DNA of 64,000 nucleotides, taken from assembly GCA_024516035.1 (NCBI GenBank), contig CM044960.1, positions 11,984,401 to 12,048,400 of the forward strand, in the 5' to 3' direction. This document shows positions 34,828 through 44,930 of the stretch, piece by piece; position 1 is the stretch's first letter; each line of letters opens with the position of its first letter. This DNA comes from Bactericera cockerelli (taxonomy: Eukaryota; Arthropoda; Insecta; Hemiptera; Triozidae). Under the pieces are notes generated by a model. It was not told the DNA's origin. It saw nothing but the letters and a program-made list of their open reading frames with translations, and searched no databases. The position numbers were made by a program, and so were the translations under genes.

Positions 34828-35049
34828 CATTTTTTTGTGGGTAACGCAGCATTACTAAGACCCTCCTTCACATTTCGAATAATTCTATTACATTAATTTC
34901 TTTTTACTCTGCTAATGCCGCCACTGGTCGTTACTCATACAAGTAACTACTCATTTTTACTCACGAGGTATGAGTGGACCCCGAACATCCAAGTACAGAT
35001 CAGATAAATTCCTAGGGATCGAACCAGCTCACTCTGCCACGGTGACTAC
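34828..35049 (-). mobile_element. tRNA-derived SINE (GTGGCAGAGCGAG family)
   Basis: The minus strand holds a shortened head (AGTCACCGTGGCAGAGTGAG), then GTACTTGGATGTTCGGGGTC, CTCATACCTCGTGAGTAAAA and GACCAGTGGCGGCATTAGCA. The B-box part of the head is partly deleted relative to the copy at 43023. Confidence 0.8.
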
Positions 35050-36317
35050 AACATCAGATTAAAGTTATAAGATCATAGACGTCATAGAGCACACAAGTAC
35101 ACCTATATGTCCTTTATGTATATAGTACATACTCTGTAACCTGAACCCTTGTGCTTAATTTTCATGTCGTGTGCTATCTTCGAAAACATTAGACAATGTT
35201 TCGACGGAATTGACGTTTTGCGTGATATGGGATCTGTTTTTTACATGAAGTTTCTCTTCATATTTAAAGTAGATGTCTGTCTGAACGTTTTTTAAACAAA
35301 GTATTCAGGTAAATGGAGTTTTTCTTAAACGCTATCTAGGTACTTTCAAAAGATTGTTTTACTTCCGACCATCATATAGTTACCACTGTGTGTTCGTTGT
35401 TCGTTTTTGTAGTAAAAAAGGTGTGAGTTCGAAAAGTTTCCTAGGAATGAGTTTGGTGGAGTTTTCTGTTGTTGCTTTTTTTGCGGCTATAGTAATTTTG
35501 GCCATAGTAGACATTTTTAGTAATTTTGGGGTTAATAGCAGACTGTAAGAGTATAAGGACTCTTTAGTCTCATTCTTGCAGGATAAACAGAGTACCTATT
35601 GTATTGTATAGTATTTAACCACATTTGTTCAATGACTTTGTACCTTTTATTCCCTCTTCGTGGACTTTCAAAAAACCACTCGATCCGCCCACAAAAAACC
35701 TTTGTGCTGAGAAAACGTGCAGAGTCACCTCTTGACTTCGACGACAGATTTTTTTTGCACTTGGCGTCTCGCCCCGCGCATTCCATGTGGCACACTGATG
35801 CGGCTGATAAGATAGCATAAGCATCACCCGTCTAGACGAAGTGCGCTGCCTGCCAAATGAATGAAATCTTGCGGAGGCGAATGACTTCGAATTATTTTTT
35901 TTTTTGTAAAAAAAAATTACGAGAGTTGCGAATATTTATGACCCAAGTGTGCGAAACGACGAGACGAGACGAAACTTTTGCAAAAAATATATAAATATTA
36001 TCTAGGATTTTTAATGAGCTTTTGCCATTTCCAGACAGAGAAATGATGACAAATTTTATTTCGATGGAAAGCTTTTGTCTGCTGTTAGAGCTTTCTGATC
36101 CCGAACAATGTTTACGGCATTATTTATCTAGGTGTAATGCGTTTTTAATGGAGCTCTGTACTATGAGCTTTCTTTTACTTTTTCTATTCTTTCGTGTGGA
36201 TGAATTAATGAAAATGTGTGTTTCTATGTCCATATCCAATGTCCACGGTTCTGAATGAATGGAAGGGTTGACGGAGGCTGATATAGTTTCTTAAGAAGAG
36301 TAGGTACTGGATACATA

Positions 36318-36390
36318 TGCAGCTGGTTACATTAATCTCACCCAGCCTGAGTAGGGCTAGAATACCAGCCGAAACATGAATTGCCTTGTT
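36318..36390 (-). mobile_element. SINE core fragment
   Basis: The minus strand reads CAGGCTGGGTGAGATTAATG then TAACCAGCTG, the shared central domain without a recognisable head. Its mirror is at 62785-62840. Confidence 0.6.
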
Positions 36391-37044
36391 TACTACTGTC
36401 GCATAAAATGATAAAGTATATAATTAAGGACAATTAACTGTTATTATTTTTAGCAGATCTTTTCTTTAACAGTGAAAAGTGTCAAAACAAACTTTTAATG
36501 ATTTAAAACCAGGTTTTGTTTATCACATCTCTGCATGTTTCCAAGGCAACGAGAGGATTCCAATAACTTCAAATATCTTCAGGTGCCACATATTTATCAC
36601 CAAATTTAAATGTTCCGAATTCTACACTAAATCCGATTGATAAAGATAAGTCCCATAGTAGGAATTCCCTGAATAGCTCTCTTGATCTGTTTGGTACCGA
36701 GTGAGGTGGTGTGATTTCATTCATAGCTTCTCTAAAAGATAGTGTCTCTCTCTCTCTCTCTCTCTTTCTCTTGTATTCTGTCTCTCTCTCGTGTGTCTCA
36801 TTCATTCAATGTTCCATTCATCTGTTGGTTTGCATTCCAGTTTCATTGTAGGGGATCAGAAAGATCTGGTGTGGAGGATTCTTGAGCGAGTCGTATCTTG
36901 TTGAGGAGAACAGGTCTGAACTTGCTGCCGGTGGCATTCCATCCGGAGTGGTAGGCCAGCTGGTCTGGGCCCTGTTCCACCAGGGAAAAAGAAATCCACG
37001 AAGGTTGTCTTTTTTGTTGGTTGCGGTTGAACATAACCGACCAT

Positions 37045-37185
37045 AGCTTGATCAATCAGGCGGCTGACTTGTAACCTGGAGGTCATTGGTTCAAGTCCCA
37101 AGTTCAGCAAAGATTTAGTAAAGCGAGTTTGAGTAGTTGTAACATCATGAAAGTGATTAACACAAATATGATAACTTTTCAACAT
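37045..37185 (+). mobile_element. tRNA-derived SINE (GCTTGATC family)
   Basis: Head AGCTTGATCAATCAGGCGGC, B box GGTTCAAGTCCC, then GCGAGTTTGAGTAGTTGTAA and a GTGATTAACACAAATATGAT tail. Mirror copy at 61975-62118 (-). Confidence 0.85.
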
Positions 37186-37469
37186 ATAGGGTTTATGCCA
37201 ATTCTTGTTGCACTCAAAGAACAGGAAAATAGTGAATCAATATCAAACCACTCTGTGAGTCTGGCTGGATGACCTTATAAGAAGAGAGGAGACAAGTAGT
37301 CTAGCTGAGAGCTATGAACAAAAAGTAGACCTGTCAGCTAACTCTAGCCTAATAAGTTATGGATATGGGTCCAATAAGTAAATGGGGGGTGACTAATAAC
37401 TTACTCAAGCTTGTCAATCAGATTTTGTCCATGAAACTCTCCTCTGAAGGACCTTTTTCATTCTCAATA

Positions 37470-37508
37470 TTACTTCCGAAAATTTCTAATATTAGAAATC
37501 GGAAGTAC
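37470..37508. repeat. Short palindromic repeat motif
   Basis: ACTTCCGAAAATTTCTAATA with TTAGAAATCGGAAGT forms an almost perfect hairpin. Related motifs occur at 88-114, 57864-57902 and, as the mirror, 61645-61683. Confidence 0.65.
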
Positions 37509-37974
37509 ATATTTTTTTATTAGAGAACTAAAAAGTACCGTCGTAAATAAAATCGTGGAACAGGGCTCCTCTATTGAGTCTCAAGATTTCTTGCTACCAT
37601 GTTGTTTGGCCCTTCTGTTTTTCTGGCCTTGTTAAGGCTCTGACGATGTTCTGACTCAAGCGGGCGGACTGTTCACTACCCTGGTTAAGTTTCCTGTCCA
37701 ACCCAGACTTGAGTTGCCAATCGAACCAAAAACTGTTTTTTTTTTGGGTGTTCTTGAGAATCAGTTCAAGTAAATGTAGCTGAAATACGAGTTATTACTG
37801 ATTGTCAGATGATACATTTCATCTTGAATTTGGGATCACCTCTAATGTAAAGTACGTAAGTACTAATGTACCATATAGCTACCATGTCCGAACCAAATGA
37901 GAATATTTAACTTAACCGTAATATTTAATATTATGGTGTTCAGTATTTTACTTTGTTTACACAGTGCCAAATTT

Positions 37975-38075
37975 TTCAAGTAACCAAGACTCGAACCTAA
38001 ATGTCTGGATTGGAAGGAGCTCTGGACTTTGAGTCCACCACGTTAACTTCTTCCCTTCTGTAGCTGGCATAGAAT
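37975..38075 (-). mobile_element. tRNA-like SINE head
   Basis: The minus strand carries GTGGACTCAAAGTCCAGAGC and B box TTAGGTTCGAGTCTTGG. Present in both arms (mirror 61060-61135). Confidence 0.55.
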
Positions 38076-38342
38076 AGGTTTTACTCCACAGTAGTGTGAC
38101 AGTGTTCACTGGGGTCTTCTAATTCGCTGGGTGCTGTTTCCTCAAGATACATGTTCGTACTGTGGTTATCTGATATCTCCCATGGTATCTGTGTTGATGC
38201 TTTCAAGAAGTCTGTGTGTTTATGGTACTATAAGTCCTGACGTAATCTTCGACCGTGTACCTGTTCAGTTCTTTTGGCTGAGAAACAGGTACCAGTGTTG
38301 TTTACAAGAGTGATGTCACGATGATACACAATCATGCTCTAA

Positions 38343-38463
38343 TTGATTTTTTATTAATGGAACTCTAACCTCTGGTTAGAGTCCCATTAATAAAAATCAA
38401 GCTTGCATGATCAAGCTTTGATAGTCAGTTTCCCGTGGCTATAGCTACTGTGACAGTAGCTAT
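38343..38463. repeat. Two perfect hairpins specific to the left arm
   Basis: At 38343-38400, ATTAATGGAACTCTAACC pairs with GGTTAGAGTCCCATTAAT (one mismatch) inside flanking TTGATTTTT / AAAAATCAA. At 38441-38463, ATAGCTACTG pairs with CAGTAGCTAT. The right-arm counterpart has neither hairpin. It instead shows a SINE head (GGGACCAGAGGGTTGGAAGT) and GGCTGTAGTGACAGTGAA. Confidence 0.85.
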
Positions 38464-38468
38464 GGTAT

Positions 38469-38833
38469 GCCTTTGCTTACTAGTATTTGAGAAAGCATTC
38501 AGTATTCCTATTGGATCACAGCTGTTGCTTACCAGGATTTGAGAAAGCATTCAGTATTCCTATTGGATTACAGCCTTTGCTTACCAGGATTTGAGAAATC
38601 ATTCAGTATTCCTATTGGATCACAGCCTTTGCTTACCAGGATTTGAGAAAGCATTCAGTATTCCTATTGGATCACAGCCTTTGCTTACCAGGATTTGAGA
38701 AAGCATTCAGTATTCCTATTGGATCACAGCCTTTGCTTACCAGGATTTGAGAAAGCATTCAGTATTCCTATTGGATCACAGCCTTTGCTTACCAGGATTT
38801 GAGAAAGCATTTAGTATTCCTATTGGATCACAC
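38469..38833 (+). repeat. 52-bp tandem repeat, seven copies
   Basis: The unit TTTGCTTACCAGGATTTGAG then AAAGCATTCAGTATTCCTAT occurs seven times. The right arm has only two copies (60551-60652). Confidence 0.93.
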
Positions 38834-39382
38834 AGGCAAATGATTGAAACAGCGGAGGCTTATTCTAAACTCAGATTTGTTCCAATGTGACTTGCTATTT
38901 TAAGATCTGACTATTTGCACATGTACAATTGTTCATTTAAGAGTCTTATGATACTTTCAATTTGTGGTGTGTATGACCAATATGACCATAGAGGATGACA
39001 TGCATCACTATAATAAAATAAAAGATAGATACTTCCAACTTTCGAGACTTTTATCACGACTGCATGAACTCTAATGTGATTCTTTGGACCGAACAGTCTG
39101 TTTCATTCAAGTTTGCCATCTGGGTGGAATGCAATACCAATAGAATAATAATCTATTACAATAATCTACACCGTAGCTCTTCTCTCCATTACAAGGTTCA
39201 GGCCAAAGCTAAGCTACACCTTACCATTCGCTTGAAAGTTTCGCCAACTGCAGATTATGCTTGCAATTACGTGATCAGCCTCGCAAAATCATCGCAAATA
39301 CTTCGCGCGGTACCGATTCTGCAAGACATGATCATAGAGTTTCCTTGTGTGCTTGTGGACTTGGCGTTTTAGCGTCTTTTCT

Positions 39383-39396
39383 GTAACCATGGTAAC
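39383..39396 (+). promoter_or_regulatory. X-box-like (RFX-type) motif
   Basis: GTAACCATGGTAAC resembles the RFX consensus (half sites GTTNCC and GGNAAC). It is kept in the mirror position at about 59972-59985. Binding is not shown. Confidence 0.25.
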
Positions 39397-39430
39397 CGAG
39401 TGACCACATTCTCAGAGGATAGTTCTTCCT

Positions 39431-39705
39431 GCTGCTTGCAGTGGTGGTCGAGTGGTCTGAGGTGCCGGTTGGTGAACCAGCGAGTGGCAGGATCCGTGGG
39501 TTCGGATTCCGGGAAGAGCATGAATTTCGAAAGAATTTGACCTCACAATAGTTTTCGCTATAAGAACTACTTGATTAAAGAGACTTCTGCAATGCAAAAG
39601 CTTTCATTTGTTATAGCGGCCTCATTTTAACTGTATGGAGCGTATACAAAGCGCTGGCCTCGTTTGAATGGGCAGATGTAGTAGAGGAAATAGATTATTA
39701 TTATT
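39431..39705 (+). mobile_element. tRNA-derived SINE ending in (ATT)n
   Basis: Head TGGTGGTCGAGTGGTCTGAG and B box GGGTTCGGATTCC, a body with CGGCCTCATTTTAACTGTAT, and a tail AGATTATTATTATTCAT. Mirror copy 59640-59935. Confidence 0.7.
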
Positions 39706-39897
39706 CATCGTAGATTACCTACTTTATTTTCTTATGAAAGGAATGATCTCAAAGTGGCCTTGCTAGGCAACCGTTGCCAGATCTCTGTTCGTCCGTCGGC
39801 GTCGCTGCATTACCATACCGATCGCAGCAGTGTCCGATCTGCCGACTTCGTCGAGTTTAATGCACCTAAAATTGGAATCTATTTTCAGTGAGATTTA

Positions 39898-40014
39898 GAG
39901 CGAAATATATACATTTTTGTAATACCTCTGTGGAGCTAAGCTTAGATTTTGCGTATTATCTTAAATGAGGAAAAATAATGCTTAAGATCTCGATTTTGTT
40001 AATTAATTTTGCCC
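39898..40014. mobile_element. Diverged 129-bp-family MITE
   Basis: Begins TTAGAGCGAAATATATAC and ends AATTAATTTTGCCC. Interior CTCTGTGGAGCTAAG matches CTCTGTGGCGCTAAG of the copies at 48333 and 56902. The mirror copy (59366-59482) has the same 117-bp length. Confidence 0.65.
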
Positions 40015-40486
40015 GCAGTGTTGCAACTGTTACTTAAGTAGATCAGTACATATTATTATTTTTAATTTTGAAAAATTATGCTATTAACCCTTTGTACACT
40101 GCTGGGTTTGTCCTGCTGGTATATTGTGTTCATAGCGTAGTAGTATTGTAGTAGAACGTAGAAACCACATGCGATTATCTCTTGTCGCCGTCACGTAGGG
40201 TTAATTTAAAGCACATATCATACAGATCCTTGGTTTCAAACGGTGAGAGGTATTCAATGTATCTCGTACTATTATAAAAGAAGTTAGTATGTATTGTATT
40301 AACCACTAGTTAAGTTACAACAAGTCGCCTGGGTTGCCTCCCCAATGCATTATTTAATGTATGTACTCGTATTACTCTCAACAACCCCCCTATAATAGTA
40401 TAATTACCTCATTAACTTATCATTACCCTCCTTATCAAGCTGTGAGGTCAACTTTTCTATTTCTTAAGGTTTTCAAGTTTTATTTC

Positions 40487-40562
40487 CTTCCCTCTCTTTC
40501 TCTCTCTCTCTCCCTCTCTCTCTCCCTCTCTCTCTCCCTCTCTTTCTCTCTCCCTCTCTCTC

Positions 40563-40610
<48 letters not shown>

Positions 40611-40711
40611 CCTCCCTCCCTCCCTCCCTCCCTCTCCCTCCCTCCCTCTCCCTCTCTCCCTCTCTCCCTCTCTCCCTCTCCCTCTTTCTCCTTAACTCTC
40701 CCTCTCCTCTC
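40487..40711. repeat. CT-rich microsatellite
   Basis: Runs of CTCTC, CCCTCT and CCTCCCTCC. It accounts for all serine- and leucine-rich or arginine/glutamate-rich frames here. The mirror tract in the right arm (58556-58905) is longer and differently interrupted. Confidence 0.95.
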
Positions 40712-40770
40712 AATACTTGTCTGAGAGATGTCTCCCAGCATAGTCCTAAGGTGAAGGTGCGTGAAGATAG

Positions 40771-41180
40771 CACCCAACATTGAAGCTAGAATTTTGTACC
40801 ACCTACCATAATAATGTACTAATTATGTACTGTTAGGAACAACAAACCCCGAATTTTGTACTCCAACCGTAACCCAAGAGAGCGGTTGAAACATGTCGGG
40901 TGCTAACTTCACGCTAGCACCCGACATTGAAGCTAGAATTTTGTACCACCTACCATAATAATGTACTAATTATGTACTGTTAGGAACAACAAACCCCGAA
41001 TTTTGTACTCCAACCGTAACCCCAGGAGAGAGGTTGGAACATGTCGGGTGCTAACTTCACGATTTTAACCGATGGAGCTAGAATATTGTACCGCATACCA
41101 AAATAATCTCTGAATTATGTACTCCAGGAACAACAAACCCGAATTTGTACTCCAACCGTAACGCCAGGAGAGAGGTTTTA
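40771..41180 (+). repeat. 147-bp tandem repeat, about 2.8 copies
   Basis: Units start at 40771, 40918 and about 41062. Each holds AGCTAGAATTTTGTACCACC and GGAACAACAAACCCCGAATT. The first two are almost identical and the third is diverged. The junction between units 1 and 2 is a hairpin: TGTCGGGTGCT faces AGCACCCGACA. Confidence 0.92.
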
Positions 41181-42225
41181 ACATCGAAAAACCCACCCCC
41201 CGCCTCGCCTATTGAAACGCAAATCACATACAGAACTACATGGAACCCCGCGCCTCACCTCTTCCATTGCAACGCAGCGATGGGAGCAGAAGTGTGGGGG
41301 GATTCACGTTGTCGGTGCACGTATTGAGCCATAGGTTCTCAAACAGTGGTACTCGGCACAATTTCAGGTGCACAAAATTGTACCTACTACCCTTTGTTAC
41401 CAGTTAGGTACATGTGCGAATTTGGCTTTTCTCAAATGATGTATTTGAAAAACAAGTATAGGAGTAAGTTAGATGTGTCCTCTGACATTCGCGTTAAAAT
41501 AAGTAACATTTAGCTGATATTGATGCAATTGTTTCGGAGAAGAGTAGGTAAACTCACAGAATGTAGATAGGGTAGACCTTTCCATTTTTTTTCGTCGCAG
41601 ATAATTCAGATGCAGGCGTTGCTGACGAAGATAAACAATCGCTTAATGATGTGACGTTTATAAGCTCACATTACTTTGGTAGGTATGTACCTACCTTATT
41701 TTTTAACGTCAGCTTCTTTGTAGAATTGTGTTAAGTATGATATTATGTAATAAGTCTGTGAAAAGATGGCTAAACATGGTAACCGCAATTTTCAAATTTT
41801 TCAGGACGGTGTTTTTTCGTTTTTTTTTTTTACAAAAATAATTTTATATTTTTTGTATTAAAACTTTAAAGCTTCATTTTTGGAACGTAAGGCAGAATGT
41901 TCTCGAGCTTTATAGTGATAGATCTATTTTAAAAAAATATTGAGTAGGAATCAAAATATTTAACTTTTTCTTCCTGCTAACATGTTTTGCCATCTTACAG
42001 ATACTGTGAAAAAGACGTTTTCGAAAGTGTAAATTATGATAAGTCCCTTGCTTTTTCTGCCATCTTTCATATCAATTGAAAGCAGTCATTACGAACTAGA
42101 CAAACAAGGATAATTACATGTCTTATTTTGCCATCGTGTACAATGAGTGAAAGAGGTCGTTTTTATGAGGGCAATTTATGTTAAACGTACTAATTAGGTA
42201 GTACGTTTACTTTACTTTATTAGTC
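41181..42225. other. Stretch without a recognised gene
   Basis: AT-rich sequence in the inverted-repeat spacer. A GC-richer piece at 41195-41330 gives a short frame without splice or start support. Confidence 0.35.
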
Positions 42226-42420
42226 TGAGTAGTCACGGTTGCCGAGTGTTATCATGCTCGGCTTTGCACGCAGGTGATCCGGGTTCGAATCCCGGCGGGG
42301 TCGGAATTTTTCCGCTCTGTACTTTAGTTGTCGCGGTTGACTCATACCTCGTGAGGACAAATGAGGAGCTACTTTGATAGGAGTAGCATGTCTAGAGCAT
42401 TTATCATCATATGCCGCTTT
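42226..42420 (+). mobile_element. tRNA-derived SINE
   Basis: Head GTCACGGTTGCCGAGTGTTA, a strong B box CGGGTTCGAATCCCGG, and a body with CTCATACCTCGTGAGGACAA shared with the GTGGCAGAGCGAG family. Confidence 0.8.
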
Positions 42421-42603
42421 CAAAGTTTACAAATGTAGCAAGTACAAAAGATGGTAGAACTTGATAAATGATTTTCCTATTCTGTCATCTTGTAATTCTT
42501 GAGAAAGTAAAAATTTTGTGCGATACCAAATTCTGATAACGTCCTTTATCATATTTTGCCCAGTTCATTATACTGCAATAATACGATTTCGTCGACGGCA
42601 AAA

Positions 42604-42703
42604 NNNNNNNNNNNNNNNNNNNNNNNNNNNNNNNNNNNNNNNNNNNNNNNNNNNNNNNNNNNNNNNNNNNNNNNNNNNNNNNNNNNNNNNNNNNNNNNNN
42701 NNN
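42604..42703. other. Assembly gap, exactly 100 N
   Basis: A run of exactly 100 N is the usual placeholder for a scaffold join of unknown size. It lies in the spacer between the inverted-repeat arms. Confidence 0.99.
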
Positions 42704-42804
42704 ACAACACAACTACTGTAGTTTTAAATGGAGACAAGCTTCATTATCGTCAACAGTGCTCGGATCATGAGAACTTGGTTCTATCGTCCTGGAATGGAGG
42801 AGTT

Positions 42805-42900
42805 GATATTCCAACTATTCTATTATTAGGATTATGCTCAACTATTCTATTCTATGTATTATGAGGATTATGCTCAACTATTCTATTATGAGAATAATGC
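42805..42900 (+). repeat. Short tandem repeat beside the gap
   Basis: ATTATGCTCAACTATTCTAT and variants repeat about three times just right of the gap, a likely cause of the assembly break. Confidence 0.7.
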
Positions 42901-43022
42901 TGAGCAGGGCAGAGATGAGAAGTCATTGATTGCACGAGGCGGTGACCTCCGCAGATAAGATGCATATTATATAATATATAATAATATAAAAATAATGCTT
43001 TTTCTTTGTCTTATTACGTCAC

Positions 43023-43290
43023 AATTTTAGTGGGTAGCGCAGAATCATAGGACTTTACCACTTTAATTTACAATATCTTGTATTATTTTTTTGCCTTAGA
43101 TTCTGCCACTGGTCGCTGCTTCACATTAAAGCAGCTACTCATTTTTCTCACGAGGTATGAGTGGACCCCGAACATCCAAGTACAGAGCAGAAAAAATCCT
43201 CCCCCGCTGGGAATCGAACCCAGGTCACCATGTGTGCAATGCCTAGCGCGCTAACTCGCTCTGCCACAGTGACTTCTGTGGCAGAGCGAG
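43023..43290 (-). mobile_element. tRNA-derived SINE with a 5' snap-back hairpin
   Basis: The minus strand has head GTGGCAGAGCGAGTTAGCGC, B box GGGTTCGATTCCC, then GTACTTGGATGTTCGGGGTC and the body. At its 5' end, CTCGCTCTGCCACAG (43255-43269) pairs perfectly with CTGTGGCAGAGCGAG (43276-43290) around a 6-nt loop. The sister copy at 34828 lacks this. Confidence 0.88.
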
Positions 43291-43423
43291 ATGCATATAT
43301 TGTGTATATTGTGTCAAGTGAGATGAGGATTAATTAAATAATAATAAAAGACCTTGTCTAACGATACCCATTACACAAACAGCAATCAAGGATGGAAAAA
43401 ATAGAAAATCCATGGGCTTATAC

Positions 43424-43502
43424 ATGGGCAGGCTACAACACAGACCACAAGCGTCTAACGAAATATAAACGGCTGTGAAACACTCATCTTTAAAAAAAAA
43501 AA
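43424..43502 (+). mobile_element. SINE 3' end (CTTCCGGTGCGCTCG family)
   Basis: GGGCAGGCTACAACACAGAC to AAACACTCATCTTTAAAAA. 5'-truncated, with an internal deletion of the CTACAGTAGCTCCTG part and an A-rich end. Confidence 0.75.
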
Positions 43503-43727
43503 CTTACGTAAAAAATTAAGGCCCGACTCATAAAATAGGAGTAATTTTAATAAAAAACTTACGTAAAAACTTAAGGCCCGACTCATAAAATAAGAGTAAA
43601 TTTAAGATAAACCAGGCCCTCCGACAAGTTTGAGTTTCAACCAATCAAAACGTACTATAGCCCGACTTGAGGAACAGTCTGGCTTATTTTAAATTTAACC
43701 CTTTTATAATCTGGGCCTTAGTTGAGC
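43503..43727. mobile_element. MITE (CAACCAATCA family) with duplicated end
   Basis: The element proper is about 43575-43727: GGCCCGACTCATAAAATA at the left, and the complement of GGCCCAGATTATAAAAGG at the right, flanked by TTAA and TTAG. The left 55 bp with its flank ACTTACGTAAAAA is present twice in tandem (43510-43564 and 43565-43620). Interior TTTCAACCAATCAAAACGTA. Confidence 0.7.
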
Positions 43728-44619
43728 TTGAGCCTACACTTTGGGATTATTTAATATGACGAAAATTAAGAGAGGACTGTACTTAGTGGATGTAATTGTA
43801 TCTAAAAACTCACTTTAACTGGGGTTTTTTTTAAACTTAAAATTAACAAGGATTCATGTTGGAATCAAAACTCACAAATCCATGATTATCTACTGATAAC
43901 ACCACAGCAGCTTTTCTTACCTGTAAACAGAAGAAAACATAAGATTATGATTAATATCACTTGGAATGATCGTCTATTTCCTACTATCACGAAAAAATGT
44001 ACGTAGAACTAGCAAAAAATAGAGCTTAAATAACGTTTCAGTGAAAGTTCCTTTAAATGTTACAGAATTACAACTTACAACACTCCAAGCATTGCCCAAA
44101 AAAATGATCCTGTTATGTCCATCACTTTCACAAGCTCATCAAACAAAATACTAGTGCATTCAATGCAAGACGTATGTATTTATTCAAAATATTTACGACA
44201 TTTTATCATGTTGGCATCTTCCTGTATATCTAATCCCAGGCAGGATATGCCTTAGAAACAGCATACATTCATGACATACATAAGGGATTAAAAGACAACA
44301 TATACTCATACATAGAGATACGAAGATTATAGAAACGCATTAATACAAAACATAATTACATACTTTTCTATAGAATTCATTTCTAGTTCGACACAATTCC
44401 ATGTAATTTACTGGGGCATCTCTTAGATGAAGTCTTTAATTTCACATTAATTAGACAAAGTGTAAATAAAACGAGCGCCCCGTAATAGCACGAGAACATG
44501 GTCCCTGCAACACTTTTAGTAGTGTCTCCTGAGTGAAGATGAGAGTGGGCCTCACTTTGCTGGCCTCGCGCCAAGCAACTGCATCCTCCTCATCCAGAGC
44601 TCTTCCTTCCTCTCTGATC
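43728..44619. other. Stretch without a recognised gene
   Basis: AT-rich; the minus-strand frame at 44383-44574 has no supporting features. Confidence 0.35.
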
Positions 44620-44930
44620 TAACCTCCGTGTAGAGAGGATATGATAGGGAAGGGAAGAGAGAGCAGGAAGAGGAGAGATACAGAGGCAAAGAGAAATAGC
44701 AAGAAAGAAGGAGGTAGGAAAGAAGGAAGAGAGGAGCCAGGAAGAATGAGAGAAGTACACAAGGCTCTATTTAATAGAGATATTAAATAGGAAGGAAGAG
44801 TGAATGGGATAAAATAGATAAAGAGAAGAAAATAGAGATAAAGGAGGTAGGAGAAGAGGAGGAAACTGAAGAGATTAATCAATAATAGTGGATACGTAAA
44901 GAAAAGAGATGGTTCCAATTTTGGGAGGGG
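44620..44930 (+). repeat. Purine-rich tract
   Basis: Imperfect GGAAGGAAGAGAGGAG-like sequence on the + strand. It explains the leucine- and phenylalanine-rich minus-strand frame. Confidence 0.85.

Larger units (their letters stand above)
35157..40757 (+). repeat. Left arm of a large inverted repeat
   Basis: The sequence is the reverse complement of 58510-64000. Position 35157 pairs with 64000, and 40757 with about 58510. The outer block (35157 to about 37635) matches with only sparse differences, mostly one-base changes in homopolymers. The inner block carries many substitutions and indels and looks roughly 90-95% identical by eye. Frames here (35354, 36569-, 39064, and the SINE frame near 36856) have mirror partners in the other arm. 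They do not behave like genes: the five substitutions in the 39064-39372 frame all change the amino acid. The outer boundary is unknown because the partner arm leaves the window. Confidence 0.93.

Noticed and set aside
35354..35548. 64-codon frame with a hydrophobic stretch in the left arm
   Set aside because: The mirror copy at 63608-63802 has frameshifts in the middle, so it is not a preserved coding sequence.
36569..36805. 78-codon minus-strand frame ending KFGDKYVAPEDI, with a mirror at 62355-62585
   Set aside because: Natural-looking C-terminal half, but the N-terminal half is a GA microsatellite. The arms here are too alike to test constraint, and no splice or start signal supports it.
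39064..39372. 102-codon frame conserved in both inverted-repeat arms as a gene
   Set aside because: Between the arms all five substitutions change the amino acid and none is silent, and there is also a 3-bp indel, so there is no sign of protein-level constraint.
40361..40783. Serine/leucine-rich and arginine/glutamate-rich frames over the CT tract
   Set aside because: Products of a simple dinucleotide-type repeat, as are those at 49671-50208 and 58522-58935.
42226..42310. Functional tRNA gene
   Set aside because: A and B boxes are present but the ends do not form an acceptor stem, and the sequence runs on into a SINE body. The same holds for the other tRNA-like heads.
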